Assembly: GCF_042138895.1 (NCBI RefSeq)
Contig: NZ_JBHIKW010000005.1
Location: 1 to 64,000, forward strand
Reading direction: 5' to 3'
Length of the DNA: 64,000 nucleotides
From: Cedecea selenatireducens
GTDB lineage: Bacteria; Pseudomonadota; Gammaproteobacteria; Enterobacterales; Enterobacteriaceae
Positions within the stretch are counted from its first letter, which is position 1. Each line of letters opens with the position of its first letter. A program made the translations under genes and the position numbers. The notes below the pieces were generated by a model that had not been told where the DNA came from, ran no database searches, and was given only the letters and a program-made list of their open reading frames with translations. Of the stretch, positions 7,070 to 15,206 are shown one piece after another.

Positions 7070-7954
7070 TCAGCTGTGCTTACGACCGGTGATGCGGCAC
7101 CACTCTTCTTTTTCCGCGACAGGGTCGAGGGTGAATTTATCAGCGTAAGCTTCGCAAACGCCTTCGGCCTGGCTGGCCAGTACGCCAGAAAGGCCCAGGA
7201 AACCGCCCTCAACCGGCAGCACGCTGATTAACGGCGCTAACTCACGTAAAGGGCCTGCGAGAATGTTGGCGACCACCACGTCGGCGCTCATGGCTTCTGG
7301 CTGGTCTTTTGGCAGGTAAAGCTCAAGACGCTCTGAAACGCCGTTGCGTTCGGCGTTGTCACGGCTGGCCTGAATCGCCTGTGGGTCGATATCAATGCCG
7401 ATGGCTTTTGCGGCACCCAATTTCAGGGCGGCAATGGCCAGGATCCCGGAGCCGCAGCCGAAGTCGATAATGGTTTTGCCGGCCAGGTCCAGGCCGTCGA
7501 GCCACTCGAGGCACAGCGAGGTCGTTGGGTGAGTTCCGGTGCCAAACGCCAGGCCCGGGTCGAGCATCACGTTGACGGCGTTTTCGTCCGGCACATCACG
7601 CCAGCTTGGGCAAATCCACAGACGGTCGCCAAAGCGCATCGGGTGGAAGTTGTCCATCCATTCGCGCTCCCAGTCTTTGTCTTCCAGCTGCTCCACTTTG
7701 TGGTGGAAGCCCTGGCCCAGCAAAGGACAGTTCTCCAGCATAGCCACGACTTCTTTCATGTCGGTTTCTGCGTCATACAGGCCGATAACGTCGGTGTCGC
7801 CCCAAAGGCGGGTTTCGCCAGGCAGCGGCTCAAAGACCGGCGTGTCGTGGGTGTCCTGGAAGGTGACGGAAACCGCTCCGCTTTCAATCAGCGCATCGCC
7901 CAGGCTTTCAGCGTTGCCGCCGGTGGTGTTAATTTTCAGTTGGATCCATGGCAT
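7070..7954 (-). CDS. prmA: ribosomal protein L11 methyltransferase
   Basis: Trimethylates the N-terminal alpha-amino group and lysines of ribosomal protein L11, using S-adenosylmethionine in the cytoplasm. It is 294 residues. An N-terminal L11-recognition domain (about 1-115) is followed by a class I methyltransferase domain with IIDFGCGSGILAIAAL (near 162-177), the acidic IDIDPQA and the catalytic-loop motif VVANILAGPL. It lies 11 bases downstream of panF, as in E. coli, and is probably co-transcribed with it. Confidence 0.97.
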   Translation of the reverse strand: MPWIQLKINTTGGNAESLGDALIESGAVSVTFQDTHDTPVFEPLPGETRLWGDTDVIGLYDAETDMKEVVAMLENCPLLGQGFHHKVEQLEDKDWEREWMDNFHPMRFGDRLWICPSWRDVPDENAVNVMLDPGLAFGTGTHPTTSLCLEWLDGLDLAGKTIIDFGCGSGILAIAALKLGAAKAIGIDIDPQAIQASRDNAERNGVSERLELYLPKDQPEAMSADVVVANILAGPLRELAPLISVLPVEGGFLGLSGVLASQAEGVCEAYADKFTLDPVAEKEEWCRITGRKHS

Positions 7955-7965
7955 GGCGAAACTCT

Positions 7966-9426
7966 TTATTTATCAGTAGTGGAAACAAGAAGGGGTTCCG
8001 GAACGGTATGACCAAATCGGTTACCTATCAGGAACGCCAGCAAGCTTAATAGCAGCGACGGCACAATCGGGTGGAAGCCGAAGAGCTGGAGGCTGAAGCT
8101 GGCGAGCACCGCGTACAGCACGCCGCCGACAATCATGCCGCTTAGCGCGCCTGCGGCGTTGGCTTTCTCCCAGTAGAGGCCCAGCACCAGCGGCCACAGG
8201 AAAACGGCCTCAAGGCCGCCGAAGGCCAGCAGGTTGAGCCAGATAATCATCTCCGGCGGGCGCCAGGCTGCCAGCATCATCAGCAGGCCCAGCACCAGCG
8301 TCGTGGTAGTGGAGATGCGCTTCAGGCGGCTTTCATGACGAATTTTAGCCGGACTTGCACTGAGCCACAGATCTTTCACGATTGTTGCCGACGCCTGCAG
8401 CAGGTGCGCGTTAACGTTGGACATAATGGCGGCCATTGGGGCGGCCAGGAATAACCCAGCAGCCCACGGCGGAAGAACCTGCATCATCAGGGTTGGGATC
8501 ACCAGGTCTGGCACCGTCAGCCCCGGAATAACCGCTCTGCCCAGCGCGCCGGCAAGGTGCATGCCCAGCATCAGAATGGCGACCACAATGGTGCCGATAA
8601 TAATTCCGCGGTGTACGGCCTTACTGTCCTTATAGGAGATACAGCGCACCGCCGTGTGCGGCAGGCCGATAACGCCGAAACAGACCAGCACCCAGAAGGA
8701 CGTCATAAAGGTTGGCGTCAGAATATCGCCCGCGCCCTGCGGGCTCACCAGTTTCGGATCGATATGCTCTAACGTCTGTACCGCGTTCCCTAATCCGCCC
8801 GCGGCGTGAACAACGCCAACCAGCAGAACGATGGTGCCTATCAGCATCACCATGCCCTGCATGGTGTCGTTGAGTACGCTGGCGCGGAAGCCGCCGAAGG
8901 CGGTATACAGGGCGATGGTTATCCCGAAAATCAGCAGGCCGGTTTCGTATTTTATGCCCGCTGCCGTTTCCAGCAGCCTTGCGCCACCGATGAACTGCAC
9001 GGCAATTGCGCCCACAAAGGCGACCAGCAGGCTGACGCTGGCAATCCAGACGACGGCCCGATTCTGATAGCGAGCCTGCAGCATGTCGTTGAGGGTAATG
9101 GCGTTATAGCGGCGCGCCAGGATGGCGAACTTTTTCCCCAGGATCCCCAGAGAAAGCCAGATCGTCGGGATCTGAATCATCGCCAGTAGCACCCAGCCGA
9201 GGCCGTATTTATAGGCGGCGCCAGGCCCGCCAATAAACGAACTGGCGCTGATATAGGTGGCGGTGAGCGTCATTGCCAGCACAAAACCGCCCATCGAACG
9301 GCTCCCGAGGAAATACTCGCTCAGGAAAGTGCCGGAGCTGCGTTGGCGCATGGCGTAGAAGGAGAGACCAAAGACCGCTATCAGGTAGACAACCAGCACG
9401 GCAATGACTTCATTTTGCATGGTCAT
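7966..9426 (-). CDS. panF: sodium/pantothenate symporter
   Basis: Inner-membrane Na+-coupled importer of pantothenate, the coenzyme A precursor. It is 486 residues, in the sodium:solute symporter (SSS) family, with about 12-13 hydrophobic segments and the family segment GGFRASVLNDTMQG (near 180-195). The 5' end overlaps the yhdT 3' end by 17 bases, so the two are translationally linked. The E. coli protein is 483 residues and sits in the same yhdT-panF-prmA order. Confidence 0.96.
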   Translation of the reverse strand: MTMQNEVIAVLVVYLIAVFGLSFYAMRQRSSGTFLSEYFLGSRSMGGFVLAMTLTATYISASSFIGGPGAAYKYGLGWVLLAMIQIPTIWLSLGILGKKFAILARRYNAITLNDMLQARYQNRAVVWIASVSLLVAFVGAIAVQFIGGARLLETAAGIKYETGLLIFGITIALYTAFGGFRASVLNDTMQGMVMLIGTIVLLVGVVHAAGGLGNAVQTLEHIDPKLVSPQGAGDILTPTFMTSFWVLVCFGVIGLPHTAVRCISYKDSKAVHRGIIIGTIVVAILMLGMHLAGALGRAVIPGLTVPDLVIPTLMMQVLPPWAAGLFLAAPMAAIMSNVNAHLLQASATIVKDLWLSASPAKIRHESRLKRISTTTTLVLGLLMMLAAWRPPEMIIWLNLLAFGGLEAVFLWPLVLGLYWEKANAAGALSGMIVGGVLYAVLASFSLQLFGFHPIVPSLLLSLLAFLIGNRFGHTVPEPLLVSTTDK

Positions 9427-9652
9427 CTCCCAGAGGAATATCGCGGAAAATGGTTTTCACCATCAGCCAGCAAAGCAGGATAAACAGCAGCGGCACCAGC
9501 AGGCAGGCCATCTCGAACCAGTGCGGTAACCCGGTGATGCCCTGGGCATTATCAGGTAAGTAAGCAGCCACTAACCACGCGGCAAGATACAGCAGGGTCA
9601 GCCAGAGCGCCCAGCGCGCTTCTTTATGGGCCTGAACAAAACGCTTGTCCAT
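9410..9652 (-). CDS. yhdT: small inner-membrane protein YhdT
   Basis: An 80-residue DUF997-family protein of unknown function with two transmembrane helices (about 16-33 and 45-66) and charged ends. I start at ATG 9652, with AAGGGAC just upstream. The longer frame would add 54 residues through the accC terminator. It overlaps panF, so it may be an accessory of pantothenate transport; that is inference from context only. Confidence 0.92.
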   Translation of the reverse strand: MDKRFVQAHKEARWALWLTLLYLAAWLVAAYLPDNAQGITGLPHWFEMACLLVPLLFILLCWLMVKTIFRDIPLGDDHAK

Positions 9653-9719
9653 TTTTGTCCCTTGAGTTCGCGGAAAGCGGGGATTGTAACGCATCCATCC
9701 AGCGGGGGAATACAAAAAG

Positions 9720-9743
9720 AAAAGGCCGGAGATCCGGCCTTTT
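9720..9743 (-). terminator. accBC terminator
   Basis: AAAAGGCCGGA and TCCGGCCTTTT form a perfect 11-bp stem with a 2-base spacer. It lies 22 bases past the accC stop, separates accBC from yhdT, and could act in both directions. Confidence 0.85.
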
Positions 9744-9764
9744 GTCGACATGTTCAACGGAAAC

Positions 9765-11111
9765 TTAGTGCTGAAGACCGAGTTTCTTCTCCAGATAGTG
9801 GATGTTAGTTCCACCGTGCTGGAAGTTTTCGTCGTTCATGATTTTGGTCTGCAGCTCGATGTTGGTTTTGATGCCATCGATAATCAGTTCCGCCAGGGCG
9901 TTTTTCATGCGGGCAATAGCCACTTCACGCGTTTCGCCGTAGCAGATGAGCTTCCCAATCATTGAATCGTAGTACGGCGGTACGGTGTAGCCGGCGTAGA
10001 TATGCGATTCCCAACGCACGCCAAAACCACCAGGCGCATGGAAGCGCGTGATTTTGCCCGGGCTTGGCAGGAAGGTGTTCGGGTCTTCGGCGTTGATACG
10101 GCATTCCACCGCATGGCCGGTAACGTGAACGTCTTCCTGTTTGATGGACAGCGGCTGACCGGCAGCAATGCGCAGCTGCTCTTTGATCAGGTCCACGCCG
10201 GTGATCATTTCGGTAACCGGGTGTTCTACCTGAATACGGGTGTTCATTTCGATGAAATAGAACTCGCCGTTTTCGAACAGGAACTCGAAGGTCCCTGCGC
10301 CGCGGTAGTTAATGTCGATACAGGCTTTTGCACAGCGGTCGCCGATGAATTTACGCAGCTCAGGCGTGATGCCCGGCGCTGGCGCTTCTTCAACAACTTT
10401 CTGGTGGCGGCGCTGCATGGAGCAGTCACGCTCGGCCAGATAGATAGCATGACCCTGGCCGTCGGCCAGCACCTGAATCTCGATATGGCGTGGGTTCTCG
10501 AGGTATTTCTCCATGTAAACCATGTCGTTGTTGAAAGCCGCTTTGGCTTCCGCACGGGTCATGTTGATGGATTGCTCGAGTTCCGCGTCGCCGCGCACTA
10601 CGCGCATGCCACGACCGCCGCCGCCGCCGGACGCTTTGATAATAACCGGGTAGCCGATGCGTTTCGCATGGGCACGGTTTTTATCCATGTCGCCGTCCAG
10701 TGGGCCGTCAGAGCCTGGTACCGTCGGTACGCCAGCCTGTTTCATCGCGGTGATCGCGGAAACTTTGTCGCCCATCAGGCGGATAGTTTCAGCTTTCGGA
10801 CCGATGAAGATAAAGCCGGAGCGCTCAACCTGCTCGGCAAAGTTGGCGTTTTCAGACAGGAAGCCATAGCCCGGGTGAATCGCTACCGCGCCGGTGATTT
10901 CCGCCGCGGAGATGATGGCCGGGATGTTCAGATAGCTTTTTACGGACGGAGCCGGGCCGATACAGACCGTCTCATCCGCCAGTAATACGTGTTTCAGATC
11001 GCGATCCGCGCTTGAGTGCACGGCGACGGTCTTGATGCCCAGTTCTTTACAGGCACGAAGAATACGCAGGGCAATCTCGCCGCGGTTGGCGATGACAATT
11101 TTATCCAGCAT
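9765..11111 (-). CDS. accC: acetyl-CoA carboxylase, biotin carboxylase subunit
   Basis: Carboxylates the biotin of AccB with ATP and bicarbonate, the first half-reaction of fatty-acid synthesis. It is 448 residues (E. coli 449). The N-terminal domain begins MLDKIVIANRGEIALR. The ATP-grasp domain has the glycine-rich loop GGGGGRGMRVV (near 163-173) and the metal/bicarbonate site EMNTRIQVEHPVTE (near 287-300). I use ATG 11111, 10 bases after accB, rather than the 13-codon longer frame. It is co-transcribed with accB. Confidence 0.98.
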   Translation of the reverse strand: MLDKIVIANRGEIALRILRACKELGIKTVAVHSSADRDLKHVLLADETVCIGPAPSVKSYLNIPAIISAAEITGAVAIHPGYGFLSENANFAEQVERSGFIFIGPKAETIRLMGDKVSAITAMKQAGVPTVPGSDGPLDGDMDKNRAHAKRIGYPVIIKASGGGGGRGMRVVRGDAELEQSINMTRAEAKAAFNNDMVYMEKYLENPRHIEIQVLADGQGHAIYLAERDCSMQRRHQKVVEEAPAPGITPELRKFIGDRCAKACIDINYRGAGTFEFLFENGEFYFIEMNTRIQVEHPVTEMITGVDLIKEQLRIAAGQPLSIKQEDVHVTGHAVECRINAEDPNTFLPSPGKITRFHAPGGFGVRWESHIYAGYTVPPYYDSMIGKLICYGETREVAIARMKNALAELIIDGIKTNIELQTKIMNDENFQHGGTNIHYLEKKLGLQH

Positions 11112-11121
11112 GTTCGCCTCG

Positions 11122-11601
11122 TTACTCGATGACGACCAGCGGCTCGTCAAATTCTACCGGCTGACCATTTTCAATCAGAATCGCTTTCACCACACCGGCT
11201 TTATCAGATTCGATCTGGTTCATCATTTTCATTGCTTCAACGATGCACAGGGTATCGCCAACGTTAACTTTCTGGCCCACTTCCACGAACGCTTTTGCGT
11301 CAGGGCTTGGGGTACGGTAGAAGGTACCGACCATTGGGGAACGTACGATGTGACCACTGACTTCAGCAGCTGCAGGGGCTTCCATGGCTGGGGTTGCGGC
11401 TGGCGCAACGGCCTGGGCCAGACCCGGTTGTGGCTGAGGCTGGTACATTGGCGCAGCGTAGGCCTGTTGCATCATTGGGAAACCAGCGTTTGCCGGTGAG
11501 CGGCTGATACGTACAGACTCTTCGCCTTCAGAAATTTCCAGTTCAGCGATGCCTGATTCTTCAACCAGCTCGATCAGTTTTTTAATCTTACGAATATCCA
11601 T
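11122..11601 (-). CDS. accB: biotin carboxyl carrier protein of acetyl-CoA carboxylase
   Basis: Carries the biotin that shuttles CO2 from AccC to the AccAD transferase. It is 159 residues (E. coli 156). The N-terminal AccB domain (1-35) is followed by a proline/alanine/glutamine-rich linker (about 36-80) and the biotinyl domain. The target Lys125 lies in EAMKMMNQIESD, 34 residues from the C-terminus as in the family, and the thumb loop FYRTPSPDAKAF is present. It lies 22 bases after aroQ. AccB represses its own operon in E. coli. Confidence 0.98.
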   Translation of the reverse strand: MDIRKIKKLIELVEESGIAELEISEGEESVRISRSPANAGFPMMQQAYAAPMYQPQPQPGLAQAVAPAATPAMEAPAAAEVSGHIVRSPMVGTFYRTPSPDAKAFVEVGQKVNVGDTLCIVEAMKMMNQIESDKAGVVKAILIENGQPVEFDEPLVVIE

Positions 11602-11623
11602 GAGTGGGTTCCGTACTCTTTGT

Positions 11624-12076
11624 TTAGATGGATTTTGACAGGCGTTTTACCGCCGTCTGTAGTGCATATGAATAGCCATCAGCGCCTAATCCGCAGATCA
11701 CGCCGACGGCCTTATCTGAAAGATATGAATGATGGCGAAACGGTTCACGTGCGTGCACATTGCTGAGGTGAATCTCGATAAACGGGATATCCACCGCCAG
11801 TAACGCATCGCGCAGCGCAACGCTGGTATGCGTGAACGCGGCCGGATTAATCAGGATAAAGTCGACAGTGTCTTTGGCCTGATGAATTCGGTCAATCAAC
11901 GCATACTCCGCGTTAGATTGCAGGTGGCTGAGCGTTACGCCAAGGTTTGTTGCCTCTGCCTCAAGCGTGTTAACAATTTCTGCTAACGTTTGGTGGCCGT
12001 ACTTGTCCGGCTCCCGCGTGCCCAGCATGTTCAGATTAGGGCCATTCAAAAGCAAAATGTGAAATTCACCCGACAT
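11624..12076 (-). CDS. aroQ: 3-dehydroquinate dehydratase, type II
   Basis: Dehydrates 3-dehydroquinate to 3-dehydroshikimate in aromatic amino-acid synthesis. It is 150 residues. The type II hallmarks are visible: LLLNGPNLNMLGTREPDKYG at the N-terminus with the catalytic Tyr26 and its arginine partner, the FILINPAAFTHTSVALRDAL substrate segment, and EIHLSNVHAREPFRHHS with the catalytic histidine. Type II enzymes form dodecamers. It precedes accBC, as in many gamma-proteobacteria. Confidence 0.97.
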   Translation of the reverse strand: MSGEFHILLLNGPNLNMLGTREPDKYGHQTLAEIVNTLEAEATNLGVTLSHLQSNAEYALIDRIHQAKDTVDFILINPAAFTHTSVALRDALLAVDIPFIEIHLSNVHAREPFRHHSYLSDKAVGVICGLGADGYSYALQTAVKRLSKSI

Positions 12077-12185
12077 CGTGCTGCCATCTCCCGCAATTAG
12101 TAGGCAATTTACAAAATATACCTAAGTTTTCCGGTTGTCACCTTTTCGAGCCGAAAATGGGCGTCAGAAAAAACCGAAGTCGCAC

Positions 12186-12213
12186 ATTATAACGATTTCG
12201 TAGCATTTGGCAG
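12186..12213 (-). promoter_or_regulatory. probable aroQ promoter
   Basis: On the minus strand: -35 CTGCCA (12208-12213), a 16-base spacer and a perfect -10 TATAAT (12186-12191). This predicts a start near 12179 and a leader of about 100 bases before aroQ. Confidence 0.55.
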
Positions 12214-12241
12214 CTAAATACTGGTCTTATCAGGGAAGATG

Positions 12242-12282
12242 ATCAACCGGTATCCGGAGAACGATACCGATTGATGTTTTTT
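12242..12282 (+). terminator. orphan plus-strand terminator between aroQ and msrQ
   Basis: Arms at 12242-12254 and 12263-12275 match over 12 of 13 bp around an 8-base loop. Six T follow on the plus strand. Both neighbouring genes are on the minus strand, where the hairpin has no T tract. It looks like the 3' end of an unrecognised plus-strand transcript, or it is a structure used for another purpose. Confidence 0.5.
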
Positions 12283-12307
12283 CTGCGGAGAAGCACACGC
12301 TCTGTGG

Positions 12308-12907
12308 CTAGCGCCACCACTGGCGAAACTTCTTGTAGCGAAGTGCAAGAAGGATGATAGCCCCCAGCGCATAAAGCAAGGGCTGAGGGGACAAAATCTT
12401 AACCGACCAGAGGAAATGAATCGGCGCGAGGATCGACACCAGATAGACGAAGTTATGCAGTTTCTGCCAACGGGCGCCTAAAAAACGCTGTGCCCGCTGG
12501 GTGGACGTGACGGCCAGCGCCAGCAGGATAATCCAGCAGATGATGCCCAGCGTCAGGTAAGGGCGGCTCACTAACTCCTGGCCAAGCAGGCCAAGATTGC
12601 TTATTCCCAGCTCCAGCAGCGAATAGCTGGTGAGATGCAGCGTCGCCCAGACAAAGCACCAGACGCCCAGCAGGCGTCGGGTACGAATCAATAGCGGCTG
12701 CCTGGCGTAGCGTGCCAGCGGCGTAATCAGCAGCGTTGCCAGCAGCAGTTTCAGCGCCATTCTGCCGGTAAAATGCTGGATATCTTTCGCCGGATCGGCG
12801 CTGAAAAGTCCCTGGCTTGCCGCGTAAAACAGCCAGACGAAGGGCAGGAAAGCGGCGAGATGAAGCGCCACTTTGAGCCAGGTTATCTGTTTTACCGTCA
12901 GTCTCAC
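12308..12907 (-). CDS. msrQ: heme-binding membrane subunit MsrQ
   Basis: Inner-membrane b-type heme protein (ferric-reductase-like domain) that passes electrons from the quinone pool or flavins to the periplasmic reductase MsrP. It is 199 residues with five or six transmembrane helices. Conserved histidines are in ALHLAAFLP (first helix), DIQHFTGRMALK, WATLHLTSYS and KLHNFVYL; in the family some of these ligate heme. It directly abuts msrP with no intergenic base, so the two are co-translated. In E. coli K-12 the pair lies elsewhere, next to hiuH. Confidence 0.95.
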   Translation of the reverse strand: MRLTVKQITWLKVALHLAAFLPFVWLFYAASQGLFSADPAKDIQHFTGRMALKLLLATLLITPLARYARQPLLIRTRRLLGVWCFVWATLHLTSYSLLELGISNLGLLGQELVSRPYLTLGIICWIILLALAVTSTQRAQRFLGARWQKLHNFVYLVSILAPIHFLWSVKILSPQPLLYALGAIILLALRYKKFRQWWR

Positions 12908-13912
12908 TCAGAAGTTCTCCTTCAGATTAAGACCGCGATAAAGCGAAGCTACCTGGTCAGCATAGCCGTTAAACAGCAGCGTCGGCTGGCGCTTAACGTC
13001 CAGTACACCACCCGAGCCGATAAAGCGCTCCGAGGCCTGAGACCAGCGAGGATGATCGACGTGAGGATTCACGTTCGCGTAGAAACCATATTCATTCGGT
13101 GCGGCAAGGTTCCAGGTCGTCGGCGGCAGTTCGCTGACCAGCTTGATGCTGACGATAGATTTAATGCCCTTAAAGCCGTACTTCCACGGCACAGTGAGGC
13201 GAATCGGCGCGCCGTTTTGCGGCGGCAATGCCTTACCGTAAACGCCTACCGTTAACAGCGTGAGCGGATGCATCGCTTCATCCAGCCGCAATCCTTCTAC
13301 ATAAGGATATTGCAGGCCACCGCCGATGAACCGGTCTTTCTGCCCGGGCATTTGTTCCGGGTCATTAAGCGTTTCAAAGGCAACGTACTTTGCGTTGCTG
13401 GTGGGCTTAACCATCGCCAGCAGCTTATGGAGCGGGAAGCCAATCCACGGCACGACCATCGACCAGGCCTCAACGCAGCGCATGCGGTAAATGCGTTCTT
13501 CGAGCGGGAAGCGTTTATACAGATCGTCGTGATCCAGCGTCATGGGTTTAGCCACCTCGCCGCTGATTTTGATCTGCCACGGATCGGTTTTCAGCCCGCC
13601 GGCGTTAGCGGCAGGATCGGCCTTATCCGGCCCAAATTCGTAGAAGTTGTTGTAGCCGGTAACCTTGTCTTCCGGGGTCAACGCCAGCTTTGCCTGATAC
13701 TCTTCTGGTTTACTGAACGTCAGGGGTTTGCCGGAAGGTGCCGCCGGGCGATCGTTACCTTTGAACCACGAAAGAATATCGGCGTTTGCGGTTTGGGGGA
13801 GCGACAGGGCGGCAGCGCTGATGCCCAAAGCCTTCAGCACCTGGCGGCGCTTCATCATAAACACGGATTCTGGCGTAACGTCGGCTTCGGTGAGCCGGGT
13901 GACCTTTTTCAT
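12908..13912 (-). CDS. msrP: periplasmic methionine sulfoxide reductase, Mo-binding subunit MsrP
   Basis: Repairs oxidised methionine residues in envelope proteins using a molybdopterin cofactor and electrons from MsrQ. It is 334 residues. A Tat signal is visible with the twin arginines in KRRQVLKALG (residues 21-30) and a cleavage region near TANA-DIL. The molybdenum ligand is Cys146 in YRMRCVEAW. The sulfite-oxidase-like fold follows with GAPIRLTVPWKYGFKGIKSI. It is the first gene of msrPQ. Loss of the Tat signal would block folding-dependent export. Confidence 0.97.
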   Translation of the reverse strand: MKKVTRLTEADVTPESVFMMKRRQVLKALGISAAALSLPQTANADILSWFKGNDRPAAPSGKPLTFSKPEEYQAKLALTPEDKVTGYNNFYEFGPDKADPAANAGGLKTDPWQIKISGEVAKPMTLDHDDLYKRFPLEERIYRMRCVEAWSMVVPWIGFPLHKLLAMVKPTSNAKYVAFETLNDPEQMPGQKDRFIGGGLQYPYVEGLRLDEAMHPLTLLTVGVYGKALPPQNGAPIRLTVPWKYGFKGIKSIVSIKLVSELPPTTWNLAAPNEYGFYANVNPHVDHPRWSQASERFIGSGGVLDVKRQPTLLFNGYADQVASLYRGLNLKENF

Positions 13913-14024
13913 GACGTTCTCCTCGTAGCGATAGCCTAAGCATGACCGAGAGAAAGCGTTCCGGCGAATATGTCACGAAAAATTGAAATTTGAGGAGCGA
14001 CAGAATGTCACTCCTCAGGCGGTA

Positions 14025-14999
14025 TCAGCGTACTTTTACCAGGGTTCTTCCCTGAATGGCGTTGTTAATGATGTCGCTGGCGTACTTTGGTGCGTCTGCA
14101 AGGCTAATTTCGGTGGTCGCCTGCTGATAGAAAGACTCCGGCAGGTCGCGTACCAGGCGTGCCCAGGCGGCGGCACGGCGTTCCGGCGGCGTCATCACCG
14201 AATCCACGCCCTGCAGGCGAACGTTACGCAGGATAAACGGCATCACGGTGGTTGGCAGCGCGAAGCCACCGGCTAAACCACAAGCTGCCACGCAACCGCC
14301 GTAGTTCATCTGCGCCAGGACTTTCGCCAGCACTTTATCGCCCACGGTATCCACGGCACCGGCCCACAGCTGTTTTTCCAGTGGGCGTGTTTCGGCAAAC
14401 TCGTCGCGGCCCAGAATGCGGTCAGCGCCAAGGCTCTTGAGGTAATCGTGTGTGCTCTCGCGGCCGGACACGGCGGCCACTTTATATCCCAGCTTGTGCA
14501 GCAGGGCGACCGCGGTGCTGCCCACTCCGCCGCTTGCGCCGGTCACGACTATTTCACCGCTTTCTGGCGTCACGCCCGCGTCTTCCAGCGCCATAACGCA
14601 AAGCATGGCGGTAAAACCGGCGGTACCGATGATCATCGCTTTACGCGCGTCTAAACCTTCCGGTGTAGCAACCAGCCAGTCACCGTTGACACGGGCGGCC
14701 TGTGCGAGACCACCCCAATGGTTTTCCCCTACGCCCCAGCCGGTAAGTAATACCGCCTGACCAGGCTGGAAGCGAGCGTCTTCGCTGGCGTGGACTTTGC
14801 CTGCAAAGTCGATACCCGGCACCATCGGGAAATTACGGATAATTTTGCCTTTGCCGGTGATGGCCAGCGCGTCTTTATAGTTCAGGCTGGAGTAATCAAT
14901 TTCCACCGTAACGTTGCCTTCAGGCAGCGTGGCGAGCTCAATAGTTTTTACCGCGGCCACGGTTTGGCCTTCGGACTGTTCCAGGATTAATGCCTGCAT
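14025..14999 (-). CDS. acuI: acrylyl-CoA reductase (NADPH) AcuI / YhdH
   Basis: Zinc-independent medium-chain reductase that converts toxic acryloyl-CoA to propionyl-CoA with NADPH. It is 324 residues. The N-terminal GroES-like domain has YKDALAITGKGKIIRNFPMVPGIDFAG. The Rossmann domain carries VTGASGGVGSTAVALLHKLGY (about 150-170) and AVSGRESTHDYLKSLGA, where the arginine/serine favour NADPH. It stands alone, divergent from csrD, as in E. coli. Confidence 0.95.
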   Translation of the reverse strand: MQALILEQSEGQTVAAVKTIELATLPEGNVTVEIDYSSLNYKDALAITGKGKIIRNFPMVPGIDFAGKVHASEDARFQPGQAVLLTGWGVGENHWGGLAQAARVNGDWLVATPEGLDARKAMIIGTAGFTAMLCVMALEDAGVTPESGEIVVTGASGGVGSTAVALLHKLGYKVAAVSGRESTHDYLKSLGADRILGRDEFAETRPLEKQLWAGAVDTVGDKVLAKVLAQMNYGGCVAACGLAGGFALPTTVMPFILRNVRLQGVDSVMTPPERRAAAWARLVRDLPESFYQQATTEISLADAPKYASDIINNAIQGRTLVKVR

Positions 15000-15114
15000 G
15001 GGCGCTCCTCGGTCGGTAGCAATGGGAAAAAAATCTTAGCAGACTATACTCCGATACTGATGTGAAGAGCCGACTTACCGCAATAAATGCTCAGAAATTC
15101 CCGAGGGGTTTCGT

Positions 15115-15143
15115 TTGCCTGGGGTCGACCTTTGCTATTTAAT
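15115..15143 (+). promoter_or_regulatory. candidate csrD promoter
   Basis: -35 TTGCCT (15115-15120), a 17-base spacer and -10 TTTAAT (15138-15143), 64 bases before the csrD start. Both hexamers are near consensus. The small GGTTA/TAACC hairpin just before the ribosome-binding site could affect translation. Confidence 0.45.
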
Positions 15144-15206
15144 GCTTCCTCCTTTGGGGCCCATGATGAGTGTGGTTAATTTTCACTAACCGGAGTTAAC
15201 ACAAGG

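Noticed and set aside
10002..10985. A 327-codon plus-strand frame opposite accC
   Set aside because: It lies wholly antisense to the conserved accC gene, has no recognisable domain and follows the codon structure of the opposite strand.
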